In this document: positions 42,139-52,400 of the stretch, piece after piece
How the letters are laid out: each line of letters opens with the position of its first letter
Position numbering within the stretch: position 1 is the stretch's first letter
Source of the DNA: Paractinoplanes durhamensis
Lineage (GTDB): Bacteria; Actinomycetota; Actinomycetes; Mycobacteriales; Micromonosporaceae
Direction: 5' to 3'
Length of the DNA: 64,000 nt
Assembly (NCBI RefSeq): GCF_016862175.1
Contig: NZ_BOML01000040.1
Coordinates: forward strand, 1 to 64,000
The notes under the pieces: generated by a model
Seen by the model: the letters and a program-made list of their open reading frames with translations, nothing else
Database searches by the model: none
What the model was told of the DNA's origin: nothing
Program-made: the position numbers and the translations under genes

Positions 42139-44902
42139 GGTAGGCGTCCTCCTCGGCGCTCACCGAACGCATCGTGGTCAGCGCCACGGCCAGGGCGGTC
42201 GCCACGACGGCCGCCACGGCGGTGATCACCAGGCCGAGTGCGGAGAGCTGGAAGGCGTAGCGGGGGAGCAGGCCGGGCTGATCGTCGAGCAGCCGGCCGG
42301 CGATCGGGGCGAGTGCCGCCACCCCGGCCACCGCGGCGGCCAGGGCGACCACCGCCAGCAGCACGAACTCCAGCGACCGCGCGCGGCGCACCCGGGCCCG
42401 GCCGAGACCGACCCGGGCCAGCATCAGGTCGGTGGGCCGGCGGAGGACGGCGGTGCGTTGCGCGTAGACGCCCAGGGTCAGGACGGCCAGCAGCGCCAGG
42501 TAGCCGGCGATGGCGAGCTGGTAACTGCGGGCCCGGCCGGTCGCGATGTAGGTGGCGTCCTGGCGCAGGAGGGTCGCGCTGGCCAGCGACTCGGGCTGTA
42601 CGCCCTTCGCGGTCAGCACCGGCTGCACGCTGGTCGAGCTCCACAGGAAGGTCCGGAACAGCTGGACGCCGGCCGGCATCGCGGTGCGCGGGCGCAGGCG
42701 CGGGTCGTCCGGGCCGAGCTTCGCGAACATCGGGGTGGCGGCGACCACGTACATCGGGCGGCCCTGCATGCCGGGGAAGGCGGCCACCCGCGCCGCCACC
42801 TCGACGTCCTCGGTCGATGCGCCGACCGCGACCCGGATCGTGTCGACCAGCGCGGACGCCGGGTCGCCGACGACGATCGCCCGCGCCGAGCCGCTGCCGT
42901 TGTTCTCGTCGGCGGTGCCGGGGTTCGCGGCCAGTGCCGCCACCGCGGCCCGGGCCGCGGCGAGATCCGGGCCGTGGCCCCACATCGCGACGTCGAGGAA
43001 CCGGGCCGGGTCGATGACCAGCAGATCTTTTCGGAAGTCGTCGAGCGGGGTCAGCACGTCGGACCGCCAGACCACGGTGTTGCCGGCCGGCAGCGGCGGG
43101 ATGCGCGACCCGGCCACCGGGGCATCCGGCGGCCCGCCGCGCAGCGGATCGTCGGGCGGCACCGACACCGCCGCGTCGTCGAGCGACGAGGAGCCGCCAT
43201 CCAGGACCGCGACGCTCTCCGCGCCGGCCGCCACCGCGATGCGGTCGCCGGCCGAGACCGTGGTCGACTCCACCGCGGACAGGCCGAACAGCAGCATGCC
43301 CAGGCCCGCGGTCACCACCGTGACGGCGAGCCGCCGCTCGGCCCCGCCGGAATCCAGGCCGCGGCGGGCCAGCCACACCACCGCGCGGCGCGGCGAGGCC
43401 GGCAGCCGGGCGCCGCCGGCCAACCGGCCGGGCAGCCAGCCGGCCAGCACCCCGACCGCCGCCAGGATCAGCAGCGGGACCAGCAGGTCGATGCCCTCGG
43501 CGCTGCCACCCGCGCTGATCAGGCCGGCCGCGGCGACCAGGGCGACCACCACGACCATCGCGGACCAGGGCAACGGCCGGCGTGCGGTGGCCGGCGGCGA
43601 TGGGCGTACCCGTCGCAAGGCCGCAAGCGCGCCCACGCACGCCACCGTGAGCAGACCGGCCAGGGCGACCGTCGCCCCGGCCCGCGCCGCCGGCGCGAGT
43701 GACTCGTCGATCCGGCCGGGCGGACCCAGCCGGGCCACCAGCTGCCAGGCGGCCAGCCAGCCGAGAGCCGCGCCGAGCGCGGCCGGCAGCAGATGCTCGA
43801 GCAGCCACAGCCCGCCCACCCGCAGCGGTGACATCCCGACCGCGACCGCGTGCCGGATCTCCCGTTCCCGGCGCCGCGCGGTCAGCAGGGCCACCGCCAG
43901 CACCGATGCCAGGCCGACGCCGGTTGCCGCCCACTCCACCGGCCTGGTCCGCTGGCGCACGGTGTCGGTGGTGGCCTGGGCGGTCTCGGCGATCCGGCCG
44001 ATGCCGCTGGCGAACCGCAGGGCCAGTGGGTCGTCGCCCTCGGCCGGCAGCGCGGTCGCGTACTTGCGGCGGACCTCCTCCAGCCGCGCGGCGGTGCGTC
44101 GCGCGTCGGCGAGCGTCCCGCCCGGCGCGAGTGCCGCCTCGACCGCCCAGAAGATCTGGTCACCGGTGGCCTGCGCCAGGCGTTCCACCGTCGCCACGTC
44201 GCCGATCAGGAGGTACGCCGGGATCGTGCGGTACTCGGTGTCGTCGGGGGTGTCCCCGCGCCGCAGCGCCCACTTGCGGCTCGGCGGGGTCTCGGCGGGC
44301 AGCCGGCCGGCGGCGTCGACGGCGTAGATGCCGCCGACCGTGGTGGTGACCCGCTGCGGCGTGCCGCGGTTGCCGATGACGAGGGCGAGCATGATCTGGT
44401 CGCCGGCGCGTACGCCCAGCTCGGCGGCCATCGGCTCGGGCAGCCACAGCCCGTCCGTCCCGGCCGGGGCACCCACCGCGACCAGCTCGTCGGCGGGCGA
44501 GCCGACGGCGAACAGCCGCCCCCGCTCGTGCCGGTCGCCGGCGTTGGCGGTGAATCCCCAGAACTTGGGGGCGGCCAGCTCCGCGCCCACCGACTGGCCG
44601 GTCAGGTCCGGCTCGGTCAGGCCCGGCACCGCTCGCAGATCGTCGATCACCGCCTGCTGGTCGAAGCTTTTCGGCCCGACGTCGGCCGACATCCGGACCA
44701 CCGCGGCGTCGCTCTGCCGGGCCGCCGCGACCTCACCGAGGCGCACCTGGAAGGCGGCGTTGCCGGACGCCTCGGCGAACATCTGCCCGGCCGCGCCGGC
44801 CGCCGCCAGCACCAGGAACGCCGCGAGGATCAGCAGCGACCAGGCCCGTTGCCGCAGCCCACCCAGCATCGCGGCCATCGTGAGGCGATCAACGGGCCGC
44901 AT
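42128..44902 (-). CDS. FtsX-like ABC permease
   Basis: The 924-aa membrane protein has an N-terminal helix (about residues 18-40) and a large extracytoplasmic domain. A first FtsX helical set lies near 325-430, further helices near 445-490 and 520-545, a second soluble domain follows, and a last helical set is at about 790-910. This is the duplicated MacB/FtsX layout used by exporters that move lipids, peptides or lipoproteins by mechanotransmission. It heads the leftward three-gene operon. The start ATG 44902 lies opposite the SARP gene with ~100 nt between. Confidence 0.9.
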   Translation of the reverse strand: MRPVDRLTMAAMLGGLRQRAWSLLILAAFLVLAAAGAAGQMFAEASGNAAFQVRLGEVAAARQSDAAVVRMSADVGPKSFDQQAVIDDLRAVPGLTEPDLTGQSVGAELAAPKFWGFTANAGDRHERGRLFAVGSPADELVAVGAPAGTDGLWLPEPMAAELGVRAGDQIMLALVIGNRGTPQRVTTTVGGIYAVDAAGRLPAETPPSRKWALRRGDTPDDTEYRTIPAYLLIGDVATVERLAQATGDQIFWAVEAALAPGGTLADARRTAARLEEVRRKYATALPAEGDDPLALRFASGIGRIAETAQATTDTVRQRTRPVEWAATGVGLASVLAVALLTARRREREIRHAVAVGMSPLRVGGLWLLEHLLPAALGAALGWLAAWQLVARLGPPGRIDESLAPAARAGATVALAGLLTVACVGALAALRRVRPSPPATARRPLPWSAMVVVVALVAAAGLISAGGSAEGIDLLVPLLILAAVGVLAGWLPGRLAGGARLPASPRRAVVWLARRGLDSGGAERRLAVTVVTAGLGMLLFGLSAVESTTVSAGDRIAVAAGAESVAVLDGGSSSLDDAAVSVPPDDPLRGGPPDAPVAGSRIPPLPAGNTVVWRSDVLTPLDDFRKDLLVIDPARFLDVAMWGHGPDLAAARAAVAALAANPGTADENNGSGSARAIVVGDPASALVDTIRVAVGASTEDVEVAARVAAFPGMQGRPMYVVAATPMFAKLGPDDPRLRPRTAMPAGVQLFRTFLWSSTSVQPVLTAKGVQPESLASATLLRQDATYIATGRARSYQLAIAGYLALLAVLTLGVYAQRTAVLRRPTDLMLARVGLGRARVRRARSLEFVLLAVVALAAAVAGVAALAPIAGRLLDDQPGLLPRYAFQLSALGLVITAVAAVVATALAVALTTMRSVSAEEDAYRDD

Positions 44903-45003
44903 AGTTCCGGAACCTACAACACGTCATCCAGGGAAGCCGATATGAGCGACTAGTCCGCAAAGCTCGCTGCGATAGTGTTGCGGCCGCTCTGTCCATCGGG
45001 GTA

Positions 45004-47700
45004 GTGAGCAGGAGTGCATGCTTGACAGCGACGTTGCGGGTCGAGGGCCTCGGGTCGTTCCGCGCGATGGTCGACGGTGCCGAGGTCGATCTCGGGCCGC
45101 CGAAGCAGCGCGCCGTCTTCGCGGTGCTCGCGCTCTGCGCCGGCACCACCGTCTCGCGCGGGCAGCTCGTCGACCGGATCTGGGGTGAATCGCCGCCCAC
45201 CACCGCGGCCGGCAGCCTGCACACCTATCTTTCCGGGCTGCGTCGCGCGCTCGGTGCGGCCCAGGGTCGCCTCGACAGCAGCCGGGCCGGTTACTGCCTG
45301 CGGCTCGGCCGGGACGAGTTCGACGTCACGGTGGCCGAGGACCGCGCCCGGGCCGCGGACTCGATCGAGGCGTACGAAAAGGCATTGGAGCCTTGGCGTA
45401 CGGGCACAGCCTTCCCGGGCGTGCCGGGCCCGTTCGTCGCGCAGTCCCGTGATCGGCTGGCCGGGCTGCGGCTGCAGGTGCTGATCGAGCACGCCGAGCG
45501 GGCCCGGCCCGGCATGCTGCCGGAGGTGGTGGACCGGCTGCTCGCCGAGGTGCCGGCCAACCCGTTCGACGAGCGGCTCCGCGGCGCACTGATGACCGCC
45601 CTGCATCGGACCGGCCGCACCGCCGACGCCCTGGCGCAGTACGACGACCTGCGCCGCGGGCTCGCCGCCGAGCTGGGCATCAGCCCGTCGCCGACCACCC
45701 AGGGCCTGCACGCCGAGATCCTGGCCGACGACCAGCCGCCACCGGCGAAGCTGCGCCCGGCCCAGCTGCCGCACGACAACGACGCTTTCGTCGGCCGGGC
45801 CGAGGAACTGCTCACCCTGCTGACCCCGCGCCGGCGGATCGTCATGATCGTGGGTGTCGGCGGGATCGGGAAGACCACCCTCGCGATCCGGGCCGGGCAC
45901 ATGCTGCGCGACAGCCACCCGGACGGGCAGGTCTACATCAATCTGCGGGGCTTCGACCCGTCGCACTCGGCGCTCACCCCGGACGCCGCCCTGCACCAGC
46001 TGCTCACCTCGATCGGCGCGCGGCACGTCCCGAGCGGCCGCGAGGAGCGGGTCGCGCTGTGGCGCAGCATGCTGGCCGACAAGCGGATGCTGCTGGTCCT
46101 CGACAACGCCGCGTCCACCGACCAGATCGAGGACCTGCTGCCCGGCGGCAGTACCTGCTTCGTGATCGTGACCAGCCGCAACCGGCTCTCCGGCCTGGCC
46201 GTGCGGCACTCGGCGCACCGGGTCCCGCTCGGCGCGCTCAGCGACGACGAATCGCTGAGCCTGCTCAGCACGCTGATCGGGGCCGACCGGGTCGGGGCCG
46301 AGCCGGAGTCCGCCCGCCGCCTCACCGCGCTGTGCGACCGGTCGCCGTTCGCCCTGCAGATCGCGGCCGAGCAGGTCGCGTCGACCGCGAGCACCGGCAT
46401 CGACGACCTGGTCCGGCAGCTGGCCGACGTCCAGCACCGGCTGGACACCCTTCAGCTGGCCGATGACGTGCTCTACTCCGTACGCGGCGTGCTGTCCTGG
46501 TCGTTCGCCGCGCTCGGCGAGGACGCGGCCCGGGCGTTCCGGCTGCTCGGGGTCTTTCCCGGGCCGAGCGTGACCCGGCTGACCGCGGCCACCCTCTTCG
46601 GGACGACGGTGGAGCAGGCCGCGCTGCTGCTGGACCGGCTCGACACACTCAGCCTGCTGGAGCAGGTCGACGACCGGTACACCATGCACGACCTGGTCCG
46701 GGCGTACGCCGCCGAGCTCGCCGGCGAACTGACCTCGGCCGAGCGCGGGGATGCCCTGGCCCGGGTCCTGTCCTGGTACCGCGTCTCGCTCGGCACGGTC
46801 GGCGATCGCCAGGTCGGCCGGGGTGCGCCGACCGAGCAACCGCGCACCGACGTCCCGCCGGCCGTCTTCGCCGGGCAGAGTGAGGCCCTGCGCTGGTGCG
46901 GCATCGAGTGGCAGAACATCACCGCGCTGGCCCGGCGGGCCGGCCGGGGCGGGCAGCACGACGCGGCCTGGCACCTGACGCTGCTGCTGTTCGACTACTT
47001 CTACGCGGCCGGCCGCCCGTTGGAGTGGCTGGAGCTGCTGCGGGTGGGGATGCGGGCCGCGGAGACGGCCGGCAACCGGGTGGCCCGCGCGATGATGTTC
47101 AACCATCGCAGCGTCGCTCACTCCCGGCTGGGCCAGAACGACACCGCGGTCGAGCAGTTGCGGCTGGGCCTGGAGCTGCTCGACCGGCCGGAGGACTGGC
47201 AGCACCGGATCAGCCTGCTCGGCAACCTGGCGTCGACGCTGCGCGAGGCCAAGGAGTACGACGCCGCGCGCGGCCCGGCCCGGGAGGCGCTGGAGCTGGC
47301 CCGCCGCGAGGGCATCGACTACTACCTGGCCGCGACGTACGACGTGCTGTGCGAGCTGAACGCCGAGACCGGCCGGTGGGCGGAGGCGATCGAGGACGGG
47401 TTGCCGGGCCTGGAGTACGCCCGCAAGTCCCGCAGCCAGCTCGTCGAGGCGAATCTGCTGATCAACATCGGGCTGGCCCGGCACGGTCTCGGCCGGCAGG
47501 AGGAGGCCGAGAAGGCGTTCACCGACGCGCTGCGGATCAGCACCGACGCCGGCGACCGCTACCACGAGGGGCTGGCCCTGTTCGGCCTGGCCAAGGTGGG
47601 CGCCGGCGCCGACCTGGCCCGTCGGGCGCTGGCCCTTTTCCAGGAGCTGGACGCCGAGGAGGCCGGCGAGGTGCGCAAGTTCCTGGCGGCGCTGACCTAA
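45004..47700 (+). CDS. AfsR/SARP-family regulator (BTAD, NB-ARC, TPR)
   Basis: The 898-aa protein has an OmpR-like winged helix (about 15-95), a BTAD (100-240), an NB-ARC ATPase with GVGGIGKTT near 283 and LVLDNA near 365, and TPRs in the last ~300 residues (RVAHSRLGQND-like units). It is the AfsR layout: DNA binding switched by nucleotide and partner binding. GTG 45004 gives a short extension before RVEGLGSF. It is divergent from the ABC exporter, which may be its target. Confidence 0.93.
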   Translation: MSRSACLTATLRVEGLGSFRAMVDGAEVDLGPPKQRAVFAVLALCAGTTVSRGQLVDRIWGESPPTTAAGSLHTYLSGLRRALGAAQGRLDSSRAGYCLRLGRDEFDVTVAEDRARAADSIEAYEKALEPWRTGTAFPGVPGPFVAQSRDRLAGLRLQVLIEHAERARPGMLPEVVDRLLAEVPANPFDERLRGALMTALHRTGRTADALAQYDDLRRGLAAELGISPSPTTQGLHAEILADDQPPPAKLRPAQLPHDNDAFVGRAEELLTLLTPRRRIVMIVGVGGIGKTTLAIRAGHMLRDSHPDGQVYINLRGFDPSHSALTPDAALHQLLTSIGARHVPSGREERVALWRSMLADKRMLLVLDNAASTDQIEDLLPGGSTCFVIVTSRNRLSGLAVRHSAHRVPLGALSDDESLSLLSTLIGADRVGAEPESARRLTALCDRSPFALQIAAEQVASTASTGIDDLVRQLADVQHRLDTLQLADDVLYSVRGVLSWSFAALGEDAARAFRLLGVFPGPSVTRLTAATLFGTTVEQAALLLDRLDTLSLLEQVDDRYTMHDLVRAYAAELAGELTSAERGDALARVLSWYRVSLGTVGDRQVGRGAPTEQPRTDVPPAVFAGQSEALRWCGIEWQNITALARRAGRGGQHDAAWHLTLLLFDYFYAAGRPLEWLELLRVGMRAAETAGNRVARAMMFNHRSVAHSRLGQNDTAVEQLRLGLELLDRPEDWQHRISLLGNLASTLREAKEYDAARGPAREALELARREGIDYYLAATYDVLCELNAETGRWAEAIEDGLPGLEYARKSRSQLVEANLLINIGLARHGLGRQEEAEKAFTDALRISTDAGDRYHEGLALFGLAKVGAGADLARRALALFQELDAEEAGEVRKFLAALT

Positions 47701-48179
47701 GCCGTCCGCTGCCAGATCAGGACGGCCTCGACCCGGTTGGCCGCACCGAGCTTGGTGAAGATCCGGTTGATGTGGTTCTTCACGGTCTTCGGCTGCACCT
47801 GGAGCAGTCCGGCGATGTCGGCATTGGACCGGCCGCGGCTGATCCAGTCCATGACCTCCGCCTCCCGGGGCGAAAGAGGGGTGAGCCGGCGTGCCTTGGC
47901 GGCCGGGTTGCCGTGCGGCACCACCGCGAGCCGATAGCGGGCGGTGGCCGGGTCCTTGTGCCGGGTCTGCGGCCCGGCCAGTCCGCTGAGGGCGTCGGCG
48001 AGCGCGCCGGTGGCCGGTGCGACCCCGCTGCCCGGCGTGATCACCACATCGACCGAGGGCAACCCGTCGATCTGTACGTCCAGGCCTTTGCTCGCGAATT
48101 CATGGCGGATGTGCGCGAGGATCTCCGGACTGGAGATCGCGATCCGCACCCGGCCCGGCTTGGCGTCAACGATGATCAC
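47697..48179 (-). CDS. LuxR-type helix-turn-helix regulator
   Basis: The 160-aa protein has a C-terminal LuxR/GerE HTH: LTPLSPREAEVMDWISRG, then SNADIAGLLQVQPKTVKNH and a recognition helix ending LGAANRVEAV (residues about 97-158). The N-terminal ~90 residues look like a small receiver-like or unknown domain (VRIAISSPEILAHIRHEF) without the phosphate-accepting Asp pattern. The stop overlaps the convergent SARP stop by 4 nt. It lies before the secretion-like operon and could regulate it, but this is only positional. Confidence 0.85.
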   Translation of the reverse strand: MIIVDAKPGRVRIAISSPEILAHIRHEFASKGLDVQIDGLPSVDVVITPGSGVAPATGALADALSGLAGPQTRHKDPATARYRLAVVPHGNPAAKARRLTPLSPREAEVMDWISRGRSNADIAGLLQVQPKTVKNHINRIFTKLGAANRVEAVLIWQRTA

Positions 48180-48235
48180 GCCGGAAAGTCTGGTGTGCCC
48201 CTCTTCATGAATCCTTCACGCGATGACCGGACCGG

Positions 48236-48946
48236 TCACCCGCGCAGCCGAACCGGGTCCCGCAGAAGCCCGGTTTCGACCGTTCCGTCCGGGCGCACGG
48301 TGAACCGCCAGGTCGCGTCGCCGGGCCCGACGGCCACCACCGTCCACCGCCGCACCGGCTCGGCGAGCAGCCGTTCGACCTGGTAGACGTCGCGCCCGAG
48401 GGGCCGGTCGGCGAAGATCAGGATGCCGCGCTCGGCCTCCTCCAGCACCGGGGTCACCTCGACCAGCCGGGAGACATCCCACCCGCCGAAGTCGGGATCG
48501 GGCGGAAAGCCGACCCGGATGACCGGGCTCCCGGCCGTCCACGGGCTCGAGGTGAGCCGGCGCGACCACGACCGCGCCAGGTTGCGGGCGAGCTCGATGT
48601 CGCCGTCCAGGCCGATCAATCCGTCCGCCGCGGCCAGGTTGAGCAGCAGCCGGCCCGCGTCGATCGCGCCGGCTGAGACGAGCAGCGGGTACGGCTCGGC
48701 GACCCGGTCGTCCACCGCCGCCGACTCCAGCCACGGCAGCGACGCCAGCCAGGTGCGGCCGTTGTCCTCGGCGATCCAGCCGGGCGGCGGCGTCTCGTCC
48801 GGGGTGGTCAGTCGCAGCATCAGCGCGTCCGGGCCGAGGACCACCGCGCCGGCCGCCGGGACCGGCCGCTGCCACTCGGCGCACCCGGTGGCCAGGACGC
48901 GCAGCGCGTGGTCGACGGTCCAGGCGCCGGAGCGCTCGTAACTCAT
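48236..48946 (-). CDS. Hypothetical protein beside the type VII-like operon
   Basis: The 236-aa protein from ATG 48946 starts SYERSGAWTVDHALRV. It has strands ending in VVLGPDALMLRL, a middle PPGWIAEDNGRTWLA and a C-terminal WTVVAVGPGDATWRFTV. No family was recognised. Similar unnamed proteins often accompany actinobacterial type VII loci, so a role there is plausible. It is divergent from the WXG100 gene with ~145 nt between starts. The track of the frame upstream of 48946 is non-coding in appearance. Confidence 0.7.
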   Translation of the reverse strand: MSYERSGAWTVDHALRVLATGCAEWQRPVPAAGAVVLGPDALMLRLTTPDETPPPGWIAEDNGRTWLASLPWLESAAVDDRVAEPYPLLVSAGAIDAGRLLLNLAAADGLIGLDGDIELARNLARSWSRRLTSSPWTAGSPVIRVGFPPDPDFGGWDVSRLVEVTPVLEEAERGILIFADRPLGRDVYQVERLLAEPVRRWTVVAVGPGDATWRFTVRPDGTVETGLLRDPVRLRG

Positions 48947-49091
48947 GGCGAAATGGTCGGTGGACAGCCGGTGACTGTCAACGCCGGGCCTGGGCCCTCG
49001 GGCCCACATTCGCGAACTTCGATCTGGACCCGGGCTCGCGGACGCTCCTACGTTCGTCAGCGTTGCTAGCACCATTCGAAGGGACACCCCG

Positions 49092-49388
49092 ATGGCGAAC
49101 CTCAACATCACCTACACGGAGATGTCGGACAGCGCGACCCGGATGCGCAACAACAAGAACGAGATCGACTCCCGGCTCACCGAGTGCAAGTCGATCGTGG
49201 ACAACCTGACCGGCTCCGGCTTCGTCACCGACCAGGCGTCCGGCAAGTTCGACGAGGTCCACACCGAGTTCGTGAACGCGGCGAACGAGCTGATGGAGAA
49301 CCTCGACCTGCTCTCCGAGTGGCTCGACAAGGCGGTCGAGGCGCTGCGCGACATGGACACGCAGCTCGCCGGTTCGCTGAACAAGTAA
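49092..49388 (+). CDS. WXG100-family small secreted protein (EsxA/EsxB-like)
   Basis: The 98-aa protein is two helices joined by a turn, the WXG100 pattern. Helix one is about residues 8-38, the turn is GSGFVTDQ in place of W-x-G, and helix two spans 52-92 with a YxxxD/E-like end replaced by LRDMDTQLAG. Such proteins form dimers and are exported by type VII ATPases. GAAGGGA precedes ATG. It is the first gene of the operon, 16 nt before the ATPase gene. Confidence 0.9.
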   Translation: MANLNITYTEMSDSATRMRNNKNEIDSRLTECKSIVDNLTGSGFVTDQASGKFDEVHTEFVNAANELMENLDLLSEWLDKAVEALRDMDTQLAGSLNK

Positions 49389-49404
49389 ATCTGAGGGGTA
49401 CGCC

Positions 49405-52400
49405 GTGCGCATGCTGATCACCCTCGCGTCGGCGCAAGCGTCGCCCGAGGCGTGGTCGGCCGACGTGGTCGTGGACGCCGATCCCGCCACCCCGGTGCGG
49501 GACATCGTCAAGAACCTGCTGGACAGCCTCGACATCGCGCATGCGCACGGCCCGATCCACCTCGACGACCAGCCGCTCGACCTCGGCCTGCCGCTGTCCG
49601 CCAGCGGCGTGCACGACGGTTCGGTGCTGTGGGTCGGCGGGCCCGGCCCGGCCGCGTACACGGCCGGCGGCCTGGTCACCATCCGGGCGGTGACCGGCGC
49701 CGGTGCGGGTCAGATCTGGTCGCTGGGCCCGGGCGAGCATCGGATCGGCTCGGCCGCGAGTTGTGCGGTCCGGCTGGACGGTCTGCCGGCGGTGGCCGCC
49801 GTCGTCCGGGTCACCTTCGACGCCGACGTGCACCTGCGGGGTGTCGCCGGCGGCCTGCTGCTGGACCGGGAGGAGTTGCCGGCCGGCGAGGTGGGATGGC
49901 GGGAGACGGCCCAGCTGATCGCGGGCGGCACCGCGCTGGAGGCGCATCCGGTCCTCTGTCCGGACGCGATGATCGAGCAGTCGCCGGACAGCGAATACCT
50001 CGACTACAACCGGCCGCCGCGGCTGCTGCCGCCGATGCGGCCGGACAAGTTCAAGATCCCGACGGAGCCGAAGGCGCCGAACCCGAACGCCCTGCCGTGG
50101 CTGGCCGCCGCGCTGCCGGCCGCGTTCGGCATCGTCATGTCGACCGTCCTGCGCAACCCGATGTACCTGATGTTCGCGGCGATGTCGCCGATCATGGTGG
50201 TCGGCAACTGGTGGTCCTCGCGCCGCCAGGGCGGCCGGAACTACCGTGGCCAGGTCGCCGAGCACAGGGCGCGGGTCGCCGCGATCGAGGCGGACATCGC
50301 CGAGTCGATCGTCCTGGAGCGCCGCGACCGCCGGGTCGCCGCGCCGGACCCGGCCGAGCTGCTGATCGTGGCCACCGGCCCGCGGTCCCGGCTGTGGGAG
50401 CGCCGGCGCACCGACCCCGACCACCTGGTGGTCCGGATCGGCGTCGCCGACCTGCCGAGCGCGATCCGGGTCGAGGCGGCCGGGCAGGACCGGCAGACCG
50501 AGCGACGGCTCAACGACGTACCCGTCGCCTTCTCCATCGTGCAGGCCGGCGTGGTGGGCGTGGCCGGCCGCGGCGAGTGGCCGCGTCGCCTGGCCCGCTG
50601 GATGGCTGGTCAGCTGGCCGTCGCGCAGAGCCCCCGCGACCTGCAGCTCTACGTGCTCACCGACCCGGCCGGCGGCAACCTGTGGGAGTGGGCGGCCTGG
50701 CTGCCGCACACCCGCCCGCTGCTCGGCCAGCAGACCCTGACGCTGCTCGGGATGGACGCCGAGACGATCGCCCGCCGGATCGCCGAGCTGATCGAGCTGA
50801 TCGAGGCCCGGCGACAGGCCCGGCTCAACGCCGGCTCGCACGTGGTGAGTGGCGACCCCGACGTGGTCGTCGTGCTCGACGGCGCACGCCGGCTGCGCTC
50901 GTTGCCCGGCGTGGTCTCGATCCTGCTCGGCGGCCCGGCCGTCGGCGTCTACTTCGTCTGCGTGGACAGCGACGAGCGCACCCTGCCGGAGGAGTGCACC
51001 ACCGTGGTGGTCGGCGGCGACGGTCTGCCGACGACGCTGCGCCAGCAGCGGGCCGCGATGATCGAGGGCATCCGGGTCGACGAGGTGGTCGACGGCTGGT
51101 TCCCGGCCACCGGCCGGCGACTGGCCCCGGTCCGCGACGTCAGCGACACCCACGGCGACGCCGCGCTGCCGGGCGCCGCCCGCCTGCTCGAGGTGCTGGG
51201 CCTGGAGGATCCGTCGCCGGCCGGGATCAGCGCCCGCTGGACGGCGTCGCCGCGCAGCACCCGCGCGGTGGTCGGCTACAGCCTGGACGGGCCGTTCGCG
51301 CTCGACCTGGTGCAGCACGGCCCGCACGGCCTGGTCGCCGGCACCACCGGCTCCGGCAAGTCGGAGTTCCTGCAGACCGTGGTGGCGTCGCTCGCGGTGG
51401 CGAACCGGCCGGACGCGATGAACTTCGTGCTCGTCGACTACAAGGGCGGCGCCGCGTTCAAGGACTGCGTCGACCTGCCGCACACCGTCGGGATGGTCAC
51501 CGACCTCGACACCCATCTGGTCGAGCGGGCGCTGACCTCGCTCACCGCCGAACTCACCCACCGCGAGCACCTGCTCGCCGCGGTCGGCGCCAAGGACCTC
51601 GAGGACTACGTCGACTACTCGACCCGGCGGGCGGTGCCGGAGCCGATCCCGCGGCTGCTGATCGTGATCGACGAGTTCGCCTCGATGGCCCGCGAGCTGC
51701 CCGACTTCGTGACCGGCCTGGTCAACATCGCGCAGCGCGGCCGGTCGCTCGGCATCCACCTGATCCTGGCCACCCAGCGCCCGAACGGCGTGGTGAACGC
51801 GGAGATCCGGGCCAACACCAACCTCCGGGTCGCGCTGCGGGTGACCGACGCGGGGGAGAGCGCCGACGTGATCGACGCCCGGGAGGCGGCGAGCATCTCG
51901 GCCGCGACGCCGGGCCGCGCGTACGCCCGGCTCGGGCACAGCTCGCTCATCCCGTTCCAGACCGGCCGGGTCGGTGGCCGCCGGCCGCAGCAGAACCAGG
52001 CCGAGGCGGTGATCGCGCCGTTCCTGCACCCGGTGAGCTGGCTCGACCTGGGCCGCCCGGTGCCGCAGCGGCCGCGGGTCGCGGGCGAGACCGACGAGGC
52101 GACCGACCTGTCGGTGCTGGTGGCGGCGATCCGGCAGACCAACGACATGCTCGGCCTGCGCGCTCAGCGCCGCCCGTGGCTGCCCGCGTTGCCGCTGGTG
52201 ACGGTGGCCGACCTGGAGTCCTTCACCTGGGCCGTGCAGGACCTGCCGCGCACCCAGCAGCAGGTGCCGCTGACGATCGACCTCGCGACCTTCGACCACC
52301 TGCACATCATCGGCGCGCCCCGCTCGGGACGGTCGCAGGCGCTGCGCACCATCGCGGCGGCCGCGGCGGCCTCGTCGAGCGTGGCCGACCTGCACCTCTA